Of a stretch of DNA of 21,698 nucleotides, positions 19,839 through 21,698 are shown piece after piece. A program made the position numbers and the translations under genes. Source of the stretch: Acanthaster planci (lineage: Eukaryota; Echinodermata; Asteroidea; Valvatida; Acanthasteridae); the NCBI RefSeq assembly GCF_001949145.1, contig NW_019091361.1, positions 1,182,645-1,204,342 on the forward strand, given 5' to 3'. A model generated the notes under the pieces. It searched no databases. It saw only the letters and a program-made list of their open reading frames with translations, and had not been told where the DNA came from. Each line of letters opens with the position of its first letter. The first letter of the stretch is position 1.

Positions 19839-20489
19839 ATCTCTACAGATGCCACTAATCAGGGATGGGGAGCAGTCTGTGAGACAGACGACTCCTACGA
19901 ACAGGGTAAGTGGAATGGCATCCACAGAAAGCTTCATGTTAATGTTCTGGAGCTCCTAGCTGTGTAAAATGCCCTTTTTACTTAATGCTCAAGCATTAGT
20001 AATGCACATGTCCTCACCAAATCTGATAGAAGTACAGCTGTACCGTACTTGTCAAAAACGGGTGGAACTATTGTTTCTTCAAACCAGGTGACAATCAAGA
20101 TATTTAATTAAGTAGTGTTTCCAAAGGGATATTCACTTAATTGCAACGCACGTTGCTGGGGAATCCAATTTCCGAGCCCAACTTCTTTCTCAAACTCGAA
20201 TAAAGAACTATGTCTCAAAGTAGTACTCTTTGATCGAATTTATTAAGCACACATTCTGCCCTGATGTTGACCTTCTTACTTTGTGCAAAAATAAAAAAAA
20301 AAGGGAAATGTCTCTTGGAAAAAAGATGCATTCGCATTGGCTATAGATGCCTTTACCCTTTCTTGGTCTAGCTTTACCCCTTACATTTTTCCACCATTTT
20401 GTTTGCTATCTAGAATCCTGGACAAGATTTCCAGAGGAAAGACAGACTCATGTCTGCTGGTTGATCCCCTATGGCCAACCCAAGCTTGA
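19839..20489 (+). pseudogene. DIRS-like RNase H and connection region
   Basis: STDATNQGWGAVCETDD near 19842 carries the first catalytic Asp, LHVNVLELLAV the Glu and LTKSDRSTAVPYLSKTGGT the second Asp, the usual RNase H order in these elements. A TAA at 19965-19967 interrupts it. The following connection ends with SCLLVDPLWPTQA near 20451-20486, a conserved ending of the pol region in DIRS-type elements, then a TGA at 20487-20489. In active elements the domain removes the RNA strand after copying. Indels move the frame around 20085-20300. Confidence 0.78.
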
Positions 20490-21578
20490 TTCCTCAAACT
20501 ACTGTTAATGTGTGTGTCACATCCAATTCAATTCCCAGAGTCGGCTCCAGACCCACCTTGGGAAGTCCATCCTCCGAGTTAGTCTGAGTCAAGTTAGCCT
20601 CTTGGACCATCTCAGGCAACAACGGGAAGCACATGGGGGCTTTCGGAAGATGTTTCCAAACTCCTCTCCAATTCTTGTAGGCAAGGCACAGAAAAATAGT
20701 ATGAGTCTGAATGGAAATATTGGGTTAGCAGGTGTAATAGAAGGGAAATCAATCCTTTTGCGCCACCTGAACTAGATATTGCTGATTTCCAGGCTCAGCA
20801 GCATTCAGATGGAAATTCATACTCAACTATAAATCTTCATAGGTCAGCTTTATCAGTGACTTTGCCTTTGGCTGGAGGTCAGCCATTGGGCAACATCCTA
20901 TTATTTGCCGCTTTCTAAAGAGGTTTTTAACTCCACCACCAAAACCGAAGTACTAGAAAACGTGGAAAGTATCAAAGCTCTTAGACCACATTTCAAATTT
21001 ACTTGACAACAGTGATTTGTCGTTACCAAAACTCAGCGAAAAATGTCTAAGCTTACTGGCTGTTGTTACGGCACAGCGAACTCAAACGCTCGCTGCTCTT
21101 GACATCCAATATTTTGATTCCTCAGATGACAAATGTATTATTACGATAATGAAATTACTAATGACAATTTGTCCAAAGAAACGTATCCCCATGATACACT
21201 TACTTTGCGAGCCTTTAAATCTAACAGTAAATTATGTGTATTTTGTTTTATCAACTCTAAGAGAGTATCTTGACAGAACGAGTTCAATTGGAGATTCTAC
21301 CACTAGACTGTTTATTTCAAGTATTACATAAAGCTGTGTTTACTGTTGGTCTGGCAAGATGGATGAAAAATATACTACAGGCCGCAGAGATGGACACAAA
21401 TGTCTGTACCGCTCATAGTTTCCGAAGTGCTTCAACTTCAACTGCTTTAGCTCAAGGGGTATCGCTTAATGATATACTTCACACAGCCAAATGGTCTAAT
21501 ACCAGTAACTTGGCGAGGTTCTACAACAAAATGATAGATGGTTCTAAATTCGTATCCTCAGTTCTAAGTGCGGACTAA
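20490..21578 (+). pseudogene. DIRS-like tyrosine recombinase, frame-broken
   Basis: The N-terminal binding domain is readable from about 20700 (YESEWKYW, INPFAPPELDIADF, STINLHRSAL). The catalytic part has the first Arg in VTAQRTQTL (21077-21079), then the frame shifts between 21300 and 21330. It continues as HKAVFTVGLARWMKN, AHSFR with His at 21414 and Arg at 21423, AKWSN, and the nucleophile Tyr in ARFYNK at 21522-21524. The frame closes at 21576-21578. Stops at about 20919 and 20931 and two frame changes prevent one continuous protein, yet all key catalytic residues survive. The recombinase integrates the circular copy in live elements. Confidence 0.85.
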
Positions 21579-21698
21579 AAGGAAGTAGCACATCTGCTCC
21601 AAGTTTATTCTGGTTTTGACTTTGCCCCAGATGAGGGCTCGTTACTTCTGTGTTGTATGTGAAAGGTCAATTTAATTTAAGATCATCCATCGAAGGCG
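21579..21698. other. Sequence after the recombinase; possible element end
   Basis: These 120 bases should hold the right terminal repeat and internal complementary region of a DIRS element if the copy is complete. I compared them by eye with 17940-18140 and saw no convincing inverted match, so the right end may be outside the window or lost. Confidence 0.4.

Larger units (their letters stand above)
18102..21578 (+). mobile_element. Decayed DIRS-like tyrosine-recombinase retrotransposon
   Basis: Gag, reverse transcriptase, RNase H and tyrosine recombinase regions occur in this order on one strand, as in DIRS-order elements. These use a tyrosine recombinase instead of a DDE integrase to insert a circular DNA copy. 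The reading frame is broken many times by stops and frameshifts, so the copy is not autonomous. No methyltransferase-like region was seen between RNase H and recombinase. The terminal inverted repeats and internal complementary region expected of DIRS elements were not identified; the left edge is uncertain and the right edge may lie beyond the window. Confidence 0.88.

Noticed and set aside
1-21698. CRISPR array, bacterial operon or rRNA
   Set aside because: No regularly spaced repeats, no compact ORF layout and no rRNA-like conserved sequence; the window is eukaryotic in character.

Overview
The window looks like nuclear DNA of an animal. It has long non-coding stretches, spliced genes with GT..AG introns, a class C G-protein-coupled receptor, a decayed DIRS-type tyrosine-recombinase retrotransposon, short foldback (MITE-like) elements and several poly-G tracts. 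The repeat style (CAGGGGCGTAGC- and GGGGCGGATCCAGG-type ends next to G runs) reminds me of marine invertebrate deuterostomes such as echinoderms, hemichordates or amphioxus. That placement is inference; nothing here fixes the species.

Left part (about 1.7-8 kb, + strand): several short exon candidates. The best, 1717-1861, has a good acceptor and donor and encodes two adjacent zinc-knuckle units. Their spacing, including an Asp-His-x-Cys, resembles the RNA-surveillance protein ZCCHC7 (Air1/Air2 family of the TRAMP complex). Smaller candidates at 3688-3731, 4937-5006, 6400-6440 and 7302-7399 follow in compatible reading phase and end in a basic tail with a stop. They may be the 3' half of one gene whose start lies outside or was not seen. 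The first exon is reasonably supported and the later ones progressively less so.

Middle part (about 8-13.4 kb): no confident gene. It holds a 250-bp foldback element (8100-8349), a 230-bp GGGGCGGATC-ended element (9055-9285), a hairpin (11015-11059), a 21-bp tandem repeat (12918-12980) and a 140-bp near-palindromic element (13283-13422) that sits 56 bp past the stop codon of the receptor gene.

Receptor gene (13479-16425, - strand): the clearest gene. Two coding exons (16425-14401 and 14048-13479) joined in phase 0 across a 352-bp intron give an 864-residue metabotropic-glutamate-receptor-like protein. It has a signal peptide, Venus-flytrap ligand domain, nine-cysteine domain and seven membrane segments. 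Several residues that hold glutamate in true mGluRs are changed, so the ligand is uncertain.

Right part (about 18.1-21.6 kb, + strand): a DIRS-like retrotransposon with Gag, reverse transcriptase, RNase H and tyrosine recombinase regions in that order, broken by stops and frameshifts. The catalytic motifs of RT and recombinase are still readable. Between the receptor and the element lie a CTCF-like motif and a short direct repeat. The host genes and the mobile elements show no sign of acting together; the elements look like ordinary genomic insertions around two unrelated host genes.
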